From positions 1 to 17,611 of the forward strand of contig DLGS01000386.1 of assembly GCA_002482815.1 (NCBI GenBank): DNA of 17,611 nt. Direction: 5' to 3'. The notes beneath the pieces are model-generated. The model made no database searches and was not told the DNA's origin. It saw nothing but the letters and a program-made list of their open reading frames with translations. Below, piece after piece: positions 1 to 7,168 of this stretch. The translations under genes were made by a program, and so were the position numbers. Numbering within the stretch: the stretch's first letter is position 1; each line of letters starts with the position of its first letter. Origin of the DNA: Bacteroidetes bacterium UBA7688 (GTDB lineage: Bacteria; Bacteroidota; Bacteroidia; Chitinophagales; Chitinophagaceae).

Positions 1-464
1 TCAGGTGGCACCGCGTTTCCATTGTTTCCATAACTGGACGTGATTTGCGCCAGTACTCCCGGCTCCAGTTCAACAAGTTCTACATAAGTATTGTTCACCA
101 CAGTGTAGAATAACTTAACCTTGTTTTTATTGTAGTAATTTTCTTTTAAAGCGAGTGAAGCCTGAATTGTATTTTTCTTTTCGTAGAAATCGATTTTGTT
201 CACCAGCTTTCCACCTTCTTCTTTTACAAACCGGAGCCCAAAGGTATTTTTGTCTTTCAGTGCAAAGTATTCTCCGGTGATGCCCATTTCATCGGTTTCT
301 TCATTGAAGCTGGAAAAGCTGCCGCCTTTACTTTTCTTTCCGCCTCCATCTTTTGAGTCCCCGATTTTTTCTGCCAGTTTTTTACCGAATTGAGCACTTG
401 CATTTTCGCTGCCTGATACTAAAGCCAGAAGAGCAGCTGCGATAAGTAAATGTGATTTTTTCAT
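1..464 (-). CDS. Secreted protein of unknown function (5' part; runs off left edge)
   Basis: An open frame begins at ATG 464-462 and reads leftward without a stop to the window edge, giving at least 154 residues. The N-terminus is a classical signal peptide: MKKSH, a hydrophobic stretch LLIAAALLALVSG, then a likely signal peptidase I site ASA|QFG near residue 24. A Gly/Lys/Ser-rich low-complexity segment follows (about residues 37-50), then a part with alternating charged and aromatic residues that looks beta-rich. Residues 65-135 contain KNTFGLRFVKEEG and KLFYTVVNNTYVELVELEPG. I do not recognise a family. It is probably exported to the periplasm or cell surface. The gene is on the same strand as the two-component genes to its right but is separated from them by a terminator, so it seems to have its own promoter, preceded by a direct repeat at 578-609. 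Confidence 0.8.
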   Translation of the reverse strand, partial: MKKSHLLIAAALLALVSGSENASAQFGKKLAEKIGDSKDGGGKKSKGGSFSSFNEETDEMGITGEYFALKDKNTFGLRFVKEEGGKLVNKIDFYEKKNTIQASLALKENYYNKNKVKLFYTVVNNTYVELVELEPGVLAQITSSYGNNGNAVPP

Positions 465-540
465 TGTTTTGTTTTTTTGAATTAATAATTAGAACCTGAT
501 TTTATTGTTGCACTTTGATGTTGCTTTTTGCTTGCTGATA

Positions 541-548
541 CAAACATA
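541..548 (-). promoter_or_regulatory. Candidate -7 box for the secreted-protein gene
   Basis: Read on the minus strand this is TATGTTTG, an exact match to the Bacteroidota -7 consensus TAnnTTTG. It would put the transcript start near 534 and give a leader of about 70 nt before the ATG at 464. No good TTTG -33 box is visible 17-20 bp further upstream. A weak -33 would fit a promoter that needs an activator, and the direct repeat at 578-609 lies where one could bind (about -44 to -75). Confidence 0.4.
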
Positions 549-577
549 TTGGCGTCAGGTAAACAATCAGAACTATT

Positions 578-609
578 CTTCAGGAATGGCCAATTGGCTT
601 CAGGAATGG
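578..609. repeat. Two perfect 12-bp direct repeats with 20-bp period; possible activator site
   Basis: CTTCAGGAATGG occurs at 578-589 and again, identical, at 598-609. The start-to-start distance is 20 bp, about two helical turns. Between the copies lies a perfect 10-bp palindrome (588-597, GCCAATTGGC). LytTR regulators typically bind two direct repeats with about 21 bp between starts, and the nearest regulator gene (719-1498) is of that class. The sequence itself does not match the classical LytTR consensus, so the link to that protein is inference. Confidence 0.55.
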
Positions 610-656
610 ACGTTATTGCGTGCAGAGCCGGGTGTGTTGCGGCATTTATTATGTAT

Positions 657-685
657 AAAAAGACCCGGCAAAAAATTGTCGGGCT
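657..685 (-). terminator. Intrinsic terminator after the kinase/regulator operon
   Basis: On the minus strand, GCCCG (684-680) pairs with CGGGT (667-663). One A/C mismatch follows, then CAA pairs with TTG around a TTTT loop. The stem is followed directly by CTTTTTAT (662-655). It lies about 35 bp downstream of the regulator stop codon at 719 and would separate that operon from the secreted-protein gene. Confidence 0.7.
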
Positions 686-718
686 GAATACTGTTTTGGT
701 AAGAAATAAATTATGGAA

Positions 719-1498
719 CTACTTTATGGCCTGTTCAAATTCGGCTTTCTTGTACTTGGAGAGTTTCGCTACAATACCATTTTTCAGCAGGATGGAGAAT
801 TCGGATTTTGAATAACTGAGAATAAATTTTGTGTTAATCAACCAGGATTTGTGAACCCTTATAAACTGCGGCAGACTTTCCAGTATGGTTTCGAAATGGC
901 GAAGGTTTTTGGAAGCTATATGTTTTTGATCCGGCGTATTAATGCAGCAATAGGACTCCTGGGCTTCTATGGCAATGATACTTTCAATGGGAATAATTTG
1001 CTGGAGCCCTTTATCTGTGATTACAAGATTTTTGAGCTGATTGCTTTGCAGCGTGTTGCTCAGAAGCGACATCCGTTGCGATTGATGTTCTACGTTGCGA
1101 TTGGCACTGACGCGTCCAACTGCATTTTTCAGCCGGTCGATATCAATCGGTTTCAGGAGGTAATCTATGGCAGCAATCTCAAACGCCCTGATGGCATATT
1201 GATCATACGCGGTAATGAATATAATTTCGAAATTAATCTGCTGAAAGAAATTGACGATTTCATATCCTGCATAGTTGGGCATTTCTATATCCAGAAACAC
1301 AAGGTCGGGTTGTTCTGCTTCGATGAATTTTACGGCCTGTTTTACGTTCTCACATTTCGCCACCAGGTTTACCTCAGGGCAAAAACGGAGCAACAGGTTG
1401 TGGAGCACATCCCTTGCACTTTCTTCGTCATCGACCAGTATGGCTTTTATTTTTTTCACTGATTGTAAATCTAGGGGTTGAGACCTTTCTGCCATCAT
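719..1498 (-). CDS. LytTR-family response regulator
   Basis: This 259-residue DNA-binding response regulator is the likely partner of the kinase encoded just upstream. Residues 18-130 are a receiver domain: acidic pair D23-D24 (ILVDDE), phospho-acceptor D70 in FLDIEMP, the T96 switch residue in FITAYD, and K116 in LLKP. Residues about 157-257 are a LytTR DNA-binding domain, with IIAIEAQESY and the typical RVHKSWLIN near residues 214-222. Two adjacent ATG codons (1498 and 1495) could each start the protein. The gap to the kinase stop is 37 bp, so the two are probably cotranscribed, with a terminator after the regulator. LytTR regulators in this phylum usually act on nearby genes; the repeat at 578-609 is a possible target. 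Confidence 0.93.
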   Translation of the reverse strand: MMAERSQPLDLQSVKKIKAILVDDEESARDVLHNLLLRFCPEVNLVAKCENVKQAVKFIEAEQPDLVFLDIEMPNYAGYEIVNFFQQINFEIIFITAYDQYAIRAFEIAAIDYLLKPIDIDRLKNAVGRVSANRNVEHQSQRMSLLSNTLQSNQLKNLVITDKGLQQIIPIESIIAIEAQESYCCINTPDQKHIASKNLRHFETILESLPQFIRVHKSWLINTKFILSYSKSEFSILLKNGIVAKLSKYKKAEFEQAIK

Positions 1499-1535
1499 TT
1501 AATTCAGCAACTCACTGTTTTTCTTTAGCAATGGA

Positions 1536-4400
1536 CTAAAATTTGTGTTTTATCGGAATCGTTAAGATGACCTTTGTTCCGCTTGGTATTCCTTCGTGGA
1601 AGAGGTCTTCGTATTCAAAACCGAATTTCCCTTCAAAGATTTTACTCAGGATTTCAAACCGCTTGCGAATTGCTTTCCCGGAAAATGATTCATGTTCCGA
1701 GCGCTGCCGCTTTTTGATTGATTTAGCTCTCTCACGACCTATTCCGTTATCTTCAATGATACAAATCAGGTTGTCTTTTGCTTCAAAACTTATTTTAAGT
1801 TCTTTTGAGCCTTCTTTGTGTAAAAGACCATGCACCAATGCATTTTCAATAAAGGGCTGGATAATCAAAGGAGGCACCATAATGTCCTCTACATTTTTAC
1901 TTTCTATGCTGTAATTAAGATTCTTTTTGAAGCGTAATTTTTCCAGGGAGAGGTATAATTCCAACAGTTTTATTTCCTGTTCGAAATCGATAAACTCTTG
2001 TTCTGAATGGTTTAAAGTGCTACGCACCAAATTGGAGAATGTGGTAATGTAAGAATACGAGTTTTCCACATCGCCTTTCAGGATGAGATCCTGAATGGAA
2101 TTAAGTGAATTGAAAATGAAATGTGGATTCATTTGCGACTTAATTGCCGTCAGTTTTGATGTGTTTAATTCTGTGATCTGCTCATTTTTGATGCGCTGTT
2201 GTTTTAATTTCCATCGGTAGATAAAGAGAACAATCACTACAAACAAAATCATTACGCCTGCAATAAACCACCATTGGGAATAGAAAGGTTGGGCAATGCT
2301 GAAAGTATAGGAAATCATAGGGCTGAATTTGCCCTGGTTTTCTGCTTTTACCTGAAAGGTATAATCGCCATGAGACAAGGCATTGTATGTAATGATATTG
2401 GCGTCGAAATTATTGGATTGCCACTTATCATCATAGCCCAACAGCCGGTAATGATAACGGATGCTTTCGCGATTGCGCAAAGTAGGAGAAGTAAGCGCAA
2501 AACTAATTTTCCGTTCCCTGCTGGTGAGCTGAAGATGGTCTGAAACCTTTCTAGGGGTATCGTTAACGTATATTTTTGTGATATGGCAGGCAGGGTTATG
2601 CAGGTTGGCATGATAATATTTCAGGTCAATCTGTTGTAATCCGCCCGAATGGCTTACCCACAACATGTCTTTGTGGAAAGTAAAATCAATTACTCTTTTG
2701 TTAGAAAAGCCGAAAACATTCTGAATAGACTTTGTCATGTTTCCGTTCATGTCAAATTGATAAAATCCACTTGAAGTTTTGGCAAAAATGCTGCTGTCTT
2801 TTATGAAGATTTTACTGACAATTTCTTTCTGGCCATTTACTACAGGGTTGATAGCCTGTACTATTTTATTACGGGCGATGATAAGTATTCCGTTTTTTCT
2901 TTCTCCTGCATATACTTTTCCTTTCTGGTAATACAATCGACTGGTAGGATAAATACCCTCTTTGTTAAATTCAATTTTTTGTACTTCTCCTTTTTTATCA
3001 ACACTGATTAATCCTGATGAAGTTGCAGCATAGAGGCATTTTTCCTCTTCATTGTATGCAAGTGAATAAATCCTTGAATAGGTATTGCTCAAGGCCAGAT
3101 AACCAATGCTGTGGTCTGGCTGCAGTTCACATTTATAAATCCCGGTATTGGTTCCGATATAAAAGTCTTTAGCAGTTACAAAGGCTACATCCTTTAACGA
3201 ACGCTCAAAAATTTCAATTTTTTGATGCGTCTTTTTGTGATAAGCCTTCGTTCTTCCGTCATCAAAAATGATAAGGTCGCTGAATTCGCTTCCGTATATT
3301 TTATCAATAGAACGCTTGCCTTGCAGATTGATTGGATGCTCTCCTGAATTTTGAAAGGTGAAAACTTTTCCTTTTGAAGAGCCCATCAGCAGGCCAATAC
3401 TATTGTCTGAATAGAGAGCGGTGATCGGATCGTCACGAAAGGACTGAATTACTTCAGGTACCAAAAGGTCGCGGATGACCAGTATTCCTTTATCAAAAGT
3501 GCTCAATAAATAATTCCCTTCTTTATCTCTGAAGGCATTGGAGATATAATAGTTCTGATAGAGATTGCTGACCTTAAACTTTTTTTGCGGGGATTCGATG
3601 AGATGCACACCCTGTAACAAGTCGGCCGCCCAGACAACATCTCCTGTGCTGTACAACCGGGTACTCCGGTTCGCTTTGAAAGGAAGGTTTTCTGTAGGTG
3701 CTAAACTGAAGCTTTTGGTGTCGAACAGATAAGTTTGGGAAAGGAATAAATTAATGGCATAATCCTGATTATTTAACCGGAAGAAACGTAAGGATTGCGC
3801 TTTCTCGTTTCCTGTAACATTTAATTTCTGTTTGTTGAATTTCTGCCGGGAATAAATAAGGATGGAATCTGAACCTTGAATCGGATAAATTGTTTTGTTC
3901 CTGCCAGCGTTAAAAGGTTGCCCGATATACCCTGTAATCTTTTGGGATTTTTGGATAATCTTCCCTTGCTTATCCAGTACAATAATGCGATTGGTACCAA
4001 TCAACAGATTTTCATCATCTCCAACCGATAAGCTCATATCAGATGAACTTTCTTCTGAATTGATTTCATGAAAAAGTTTGAATCGTTTTTGCTTTATCTG
4101 AAAAACCTGATTGTTCAGATTGTGGCAATAGATTGTCCCTTCCTGATTTATCACAAAACCAAACACTGCATTGCTTTTTGATTCATCACACTCTACTTTG
4201 CGTATGCTGTGATAATCGTACATGTAAAGTCCTTCGTCTGTTGCAATCCAGAAGTTTGATTCCTGATCCTGAATAACATCATAAATCTGAATACCCCTGA
4301 ACTGGTCTTCACCCAGGATGAAGTGAGCTGGTTGCTGCGCTGTGCCGGAATGTCCTGATAATAGCAGCAGCAGCACCAGGATATAGTGTGAGAGCCTCAA
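1536..4400 (-). CDS. Propeller-type sensor histidine kinase (LytS-like, Y_Y_Y domain)
   Basis: This 954-residue inner-membrane sensor has a signal peptide (residues 1-21: hydrophobic ILVLLLLLSG, then GTAQQ). A long periplasmic part of about 22-600 contains beta-propeller-like repeats such as NFWIATDEGLYMYD and LYAATSSGLISVD. A Y_Y_Y-type beta-sandwich follows at about 640-702 (YRLLGYDDKW, YTFQVKAEN). One transmembrane helix spans about 711-729. The cytoplasmic kinase is the His_kinase (LytS/YehU) type: H760 in MNPHFIFNSLNSIQ is the phospho-acceptor, IENALVHG (851-858) is the N box and EDNGIG (883-888) the G1 box. The glycine-poor segment near 908 is the probable G2 region. The only start that keeps the signal peptide is TTG at 4400-4398; an in-frame stop lies at 4460-4458 with no ATG between. 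The ligand cannot be predicted; many relatives sense polysaccharide fragments. Confidence 0.92.
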   Translation of the reverse strand: MRLSHYILVLLLLLSGHSGTAQQPAHFILGEDQFRGIQIYDVIQDQESNFWIATDEGLYMYDYHSIRKVECDESKSNAVFGFVINQEGTIYCHNLNNQVFQIKQKRFKLFHEINSEESSSDMSLSVGDDENLLIGTNRIIVLDKQGKIIQKSQKITGYIGQPFNAGRNKTIYPIQGSDSILIYSRQKFNKQKLNVTGNEKAQSLRFFRLNNQDYAINLFLSQTYLFDTKSFSLAPTENLPFKANRSTRLYSTGDVVWAADLLQGVHLIESPQKKFKVSNLYQNYYISNAFRDKEGNYLLSTFDKGILVIRDLLVPEVIQSFRDDPITALYSDNSIGLLMGSSKGKVFTFQNSGEHPINLQGKRSIDKIYGSEFSDLIIFDDGRTKAYHKKTHQKIEIFERSLKDVAFVTAKDFYIGTNTGIYKCELQPDHSIGYLALSNTYSRIYSLAYNEEEKCLYAATSSGLISVDKKGEVQKIEFNKEGIYPTSRLYYQKGKVYAGERKNGILIIARNKIVQAINPVVNGQKEIVSKIFIKDSSIFAKTSSGFYQFDMNGNMTKSIQNVFGFSNKRVIDFTFHKDMLWVSHSGGLQQIDLKYYHANLHNPACHITKIYVNDTPRKVSDHLQLTSRERKISFALTSPTLRNRESIRYHYRLLGYDDKWQSNNFDANIITYNALSHGDYTFQVKAENQGKFSPMISYTFSIAQPFYSQWWFIAGVMILFVVIVLFIYRWKLKQQRIKNEQITELNTSKLTAIKSQMNPHFIFNSLNSIQDLILKGDVENSYSYITTFSNLVRSTLNHSEQEFIDFEQEIKLLELYLSLEKLRFKKNLNYSIESKNVEDIMVPPLIIQPFIENALVHGLLHKEGSKELKISFEAKDNLICIIEDNGIGRERAKSIKKRQRSEHESFSGKAIRKRFEILSKIFEGKFGFEYEDLFHEGIPSGTKVILTIPIKHKF

Positions 4401-4476
4401 AGTTTTTTGAAAGCAACATTGAAATATGAAAAGAAGCCTATCGATAGGACGGAACGATTAGTTGTACTGATTAAAT

Positions 4477-4484
4477 CAAAAGTA
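4477..4484 (-). promoter_or_regulatory. Candidate -7 box for the kinase/regulator operon
   Basis: Read on the minus strand this is TACTTTTG, matching TAnnTTTG and identical to the -7 box before the cysteine operon (12039-12046). It would start transcription near 4470, about 70 nt before the TTG start codon. No clear -33 TTTG is visible at the expected distance. Confidence 0.35.
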
Positions 4485-4835
4485 ATAATAATTTTATTCC
4501 TGTTTTAATTAGTGGCATGCTTGATTTCTTCAGCGTTTTTAATTTTTTCGCTCTCCGCAGCTACGACTGATCTTTGCTCATACCTTCACAAGTCTTTAAT
4601 TGATAAGGAGTATTTAGCTAAATTTCGGAAGATTAAAATAAACCTCACTTCTGAAAAGATAGCAACTCTTTGCTGCACTGGTTTTTCTTTATTAATAGAA
4701 AATATGGGTTCATCTAAAATCGAAAATTTCAAACTTAAAATTGTTTTACGGATGAAATAGACGCATCTGTTCGATCGAATGTCGAAAGACTGGCTTGGCA
4801 GTCCTAAACCGATATAAACATTTCTTTTTTATTTT
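4485..4835. other. Divergent intergenic region with no supported gene
   Basis: This AT-rich stretch lies between the divergent kinase and histidine operons. It holds a 10-bp palindrome, TTCGATCGAA (4770-4779), and a small hairpin, GACTG/CAGTC (4788-4803), that has no T-tract. An 82-codon GTG-started frame at 4512-4760 has no recognisable domain and is not called as a gene. Confidence 0.5.
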
Positions 4836-4868
4836 TTTGGAATTGTAAAACTCCTTTTCTAATCTTTG
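4836..4868 (+). promoter_or_regulatory. Candidate promoter of the histidine operon
   Basis: TTTG at 4836-4839 could be the -33 box and AATCTTTG at 4861-4868 the -7 box (one mismatch to TAnnTTTG). The spacer is 21 bp, slightly longer than the usual 17-20. Transcription would begin near 4875, about 20 nt before the His-rich leader ORF and 160 nt before hisG. Confidence 0.4.
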
Positions 4869-4894
4869 CATTCCAAAATAAACAAAGAAACATC

Positions 4895-4963
4895 TTGTCA
4901 CAAAATTTACATCATCTGCATCATCATCTTATCCAAAGGGTAGGCTGGGGTGTTTTTGTGTAA
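4895..4963 (+). CDS. hisL: Histidine-operon leader peptide (His-rich, TTG start)
   Basis: This 22-codon ORF starts at TTG 4895 and stops at TAA 4961. It encodes the core HHLHHH (codons 6-11, positions 4910-4927), which is five His codons in six, followed by LIQRVGWGVFV. It lies between the candidate promoter and an intrinsic terminator directly before hisG. This is the layout of ribosome-mediated attenuation: scarce His-tRNA stalls the ribosome on the His codons and lets the downstream antiterminator form. No ATG exists in this frame between the candidate promoter and the His run. TTG is therefore the best start, though ATC at 4892 is a possible non-standard alternative. The reading frame is certain; the exact start is not. 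Confidence 0.8.
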   Translation: MSQNLHHLHHHLIQRVGWGVFV

Positions 4964-5001
4964 TATTTCCATATTTCATTTTTTCATTTCAAGGGCTTAC
5001 C
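4939..5001 (+). promoter_or_regulatory. Predicted his antiterminator helix
   Basis: GGTAGGCT (4939-4946) can pair with GGCTTACC (4994-5001), giving eight pairs including two wobbles. The second segment is most of the 5' arm of the terminator before hisG, so the two structures exclude each other. The first segment begins 12 nt after the last His codon. A ribosome stalled early in the His run would leave it free, while one that reads on to the stop at 4961 would cover it. Confidence 0.55.
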
Positions 5002-5021
5002 ATTCGGTGAGCCCTTTTTTT
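4991..5021 (+). terminator. Attenuator terminator upstream of hisG
   Basis: AAGGGCTTACC (4991-5001) pairs with GGTGAGCCCTT (5006-5016) around an ATTC loop. This is an 11-bp stem with one T-G wobble, followed by TTTTTTATTT. It ends about 13 bp before the hisG ATG and has no complete gene upstream on this strand, so it must regulate the operon rather than end another one. Confidence 0.88.
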
Positions 5022-5034
5022 ATTTAATTTTTTT

Positions 5035-5889
5035 ATGAGACTTAAAATTGCAATTCAAAAATCCGGGAGGTTGTATGAGGATTCAGTCCTGATGCTTAAA
5101 GAATGTGGTATTGTAATTGGTAGCGGTATCAATACCCTGCTTACAGAAGCTGCTAATTTCCCCTTAGATATCCTCTTCCTGCGCGACGATGATATACCGC
5201 AATATGTTGCAGATGGAGTAGCGGATATAGGTATTGTCGGGCAAAATGTTATTCAGGAAAAGGGCAAAAATGTAAAGGAACTTGATGCTTTAGGTTTTGC
5301 AAAGTGCAGGCTATCCATGGCAGTCCCTAAAGGTGATGCTTACACCGATATCGGTTGTTTACAGGGAAAAAGAATAGCAACAAGCTATCCGAATATTCTT
5401 AGTAATTTTTTAGCCAAACACAATATTTCTGCTGAAATTCATGAAATCAGTGGTTCAGTTGAAATTGCTCCGGGAATAGGTCTGGCTGATGCAATTTGTG
5501 ATTTAGTGAGCTCCGGAAGCACTTTATTTTTAAATGGTTTGAAAGAAGTAGAAGTTATTTTTTCTTCTGAAGCTGCATTGATTTCTTATCCACAGTTAGC
5601 GCTGGAAAAAGAGGAAATTCTGCAACAATTGATTTTCAGGATTAACGCAGTGAAGAAAGCAAAGCGATACAAATATGTATTGCTGAATGTTCCGAATTCA
5701 CAAATCGAATCGATCAGTAAATTAATGCCTGGGATGAAAAGTCCAACAATTTTGCCACTGGCAACGGAAGGCTGGAGCTCCATGCATTCCGTTTTGCACG
5801 AAGATGAATTTTGGCATATTATCGAAAAGATGAAATCCTTAGGTGCCGAAGGAATATTAATAGCACCAATCGAAAAAATGATTTTATGA
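5035..5889 (+). CDS. hisG: ATP phosphoribosyltransferase, long form
   Basis: HisG catalyses the first step of histidine synthesis, joining ATP and PRPP to form phosphoribosyl-ATP. The 284-residue protein is the long form. Its two periplasmic-binding-like lobes carry RDDDIPQYVADGVADIG (residues 50-66) and the PRPP-binding segment GLADAICDLVSSGST (148-162). A C-terminal ACT/PII-like domain (about 208-284, with VLLNVP, LPLATEGW and AEGILIAPIE) normally mediates feedback inhibition by histidine. Being long form, it should not need HisZ, and none is seen here. It is the first gene after the attenuator. The ATG at 5035 lies about 13 bp beyond the terminator T-tract, and its stop overlaps the hisD start (ATGA at 5886-5889). 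Confidence 0.97.
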   Translation: MRLKIAIQKSGRLYEDSVLMLKECGIVIGSGINTLLTEAANFPLDILFLRDDDIPQYVADGVADIGIVGQNVIQEKGKNVKELDALGFAKCRLSMAVPKGDAYTDIGCLQGKRIATSYPNILSNFLAKHNISAEIHEISGSVEIAPGIGLADAICDLVSSGSTLFLNGLKEVEVIFSSEAALISYPQLALEKEEILQQLIFRINAVKKAKRYKYVLLNVPNSQIESISKLMPGMKSPTILPLATEGWSSMHSVLHEDEFWHIIEKMKSLGAEGILIAPIEKMIL

Positions 5890-7166
5890 TTGAAATTTTT
5901 AAATACCCGCCTACAGAAAAATGGAGTCTTCTTTCTCAAAGAGCTGATGCGTCTGAAGCGTCTATTGAGCATACTGTAGAGACAATTTTGAAATGTGTTC
6001 AGCAAAATGGAGATAAGTCATTAATTGCCTACACTAAGCAGTTTGATAAAGTATTGTGTGATTCCCTGGAAGTTTCCGCTACAGCATTTGAAGAGGCGTC
6101 AAAGCAAATTTCAGAAGAGTTGAAAACAGCGATTGCTCAGGCACATTACAATATCACTTTATTCCACAAAAGTCAAATGCAGGAAGAACCTGTTGTGTCT
6201 CCAATGGAAGGAATATCATGCTGGAGAAAAGCCTTGCCCATAGAAAGAGTCGGGCTGTATGTACCCGGTGGTTCTGCTCCTTTGTTTTCAACAGTACTGA
6301 TGTTAGCCATTCCTGCGGTATTAGCCGGCTGCAAAGAAATTATAATCTGCACACCGCCCGGACCTGAAAATGAAATTCATCCGGCTATTTTGTATACTGC
6401 TGCTTTATGTAAAGTGAATAAGGTGTATAAGGTTGGTGGAGCTCAGGCAATTGCCGCAATGGCTTTTGGCACGGAAACAATTCCTAAGGTTAATAAAATA
6501 TTCGGGCCCGGGAATCAATATGTAACTCTGGCAAAATCAAAACTGAGTAGTTGGGGCTTTGCAATTGATATGCCTGCCGGACCCTCGGAGGTAGCTATAG
6601 TAGCCGACAGTACAGGTCTACCGGAATTTATTGCAGCGGATATACTGGCACAGGCAGAGCACGGACCGGATTCACAGGCAATGATTGTGTCCGACTGTTT
6701 GTCAATTTTAGAGCGCGTTAATGATTGCATTCTGGAGCAAATCAACATGCACGCCCGCTGTGATATTATTGTACAGGCGCTAATAAATTCAAGAGCAATT
6801 CTTTTATCTACAATGGATGAATGTATTGAATTTGTCAATCATTATGCACCGGAGCATTTAATTCTGGCTTGCGAAAATGCTGATAGCCGGGCGACTGAGA
6901 TTATCAATGCAGGCTCTGTATTTATTGGAAATTATTCGCCGGAAAGTGCAGGTGATTATGCCACAGGAACCAATCACACCTTACCAACCAATGGTTACGC
7001 AAAATCATATAGTGGTGTATCAGTTGATAGCTTCTGTAAGAAAATCACTTTTCAGAAACTCACGAAAAGGGGATTATCTAATATCGCGAAAACAGTAGAA
7101 ACAATGGCAATTGCAGAAGGACTTGATGCTCATGCAAATTCGATAACAATCCGATTAAAGAAATAA
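5886..7166 (+). CDS. hisD: Histidinol dehydrogenase
   Basis: HisD oxidises L-histidinol to L-histidine in two NAD-dependent steps, the last reactions of the pathway. The 426 residues match the usual length. The expected zinc and catalytic residues are present: Q256 and H259 (LAQAEHG), E323 and H324 (APEHL), D357 (GDYATGTNH) and H416 (LDAHANS). VGGAQAIAAMAFGT (183-196) and GPGNQYVTLAK (207-217) belong to the nucleotide-binding fold. The start at 5886 overlaps the hisG stop as ATGA. The frame stays open upstream to 5811, but that would place 25 unconserved residues inside hisG and is rejected. Confidence 0.97.
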   Translation: MIEIFKYPPTEKWSLLSQRADASEASIEHTVETILKCVQQNGDKSLIAYTKQFDKVLCDSLEVSATAFEEASKQISEELKTAIAQAHYNITLFHKSQMQEEPVVSPMEGISCWRKALPIERVGLYVPGGSAPLFSTVLMLAIPAVLAGCKEIIICTPPGPENEIHPAILYTAALCKVNKVYKVGGAQAIAAMAFGTETIPKVNKIFGPGNQYVTLAKSKLSSWGFAIDMPAGPSEVAIVADSTGLPEFIAADILAQAEHGPDSQAMIVSDCLSILERVNDCILEQINMHARCDIIVQALINSRAILLSTMDECIEFVNHYAPEHLILACENADSRATEIINAGSVFIGNYSPESAGDYATGTNHTLPTNGYAKSYSGVSVDSFCKKITFQKLTKRGLSNIAKTVETMAIAEGLDAHANSITIRLKK

Positions 7167-7168
7167 CA

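Noticed and set aside
551..563. Possible third copy of the direct repeat (GTCAGGTAA)
   Set aside because: Only a short CAGG core matches, and its distance (25 bp) breaks the 20-bp phase.
851..1462. 203-codon plus-strand open frame antisense to the LytTR regulator gene
   Set aside because: It mirrors a well-supported response regulator gene, and its translation shows no domain or typical composition.
4512..4760. 82-codon GTG-started frame between the divergent operons
   Set aside because: No recognisable family, no promoter or start context, odd composition; most likely chance in AT-rich DNA.
4788..4803. Hairpin GACTG/CAGTC in the his upstream region
   Set aside because: Only 5 bp, no T-tract and upstream of the candidate promoter; no support for a function.
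5811..5885. 25-codon N-terminal extension of hisD into hisG
   Set aside because: The ATGA overlap at 5886 gives the family-typical length; the extension only reads the hisG C-terminus in another frame.
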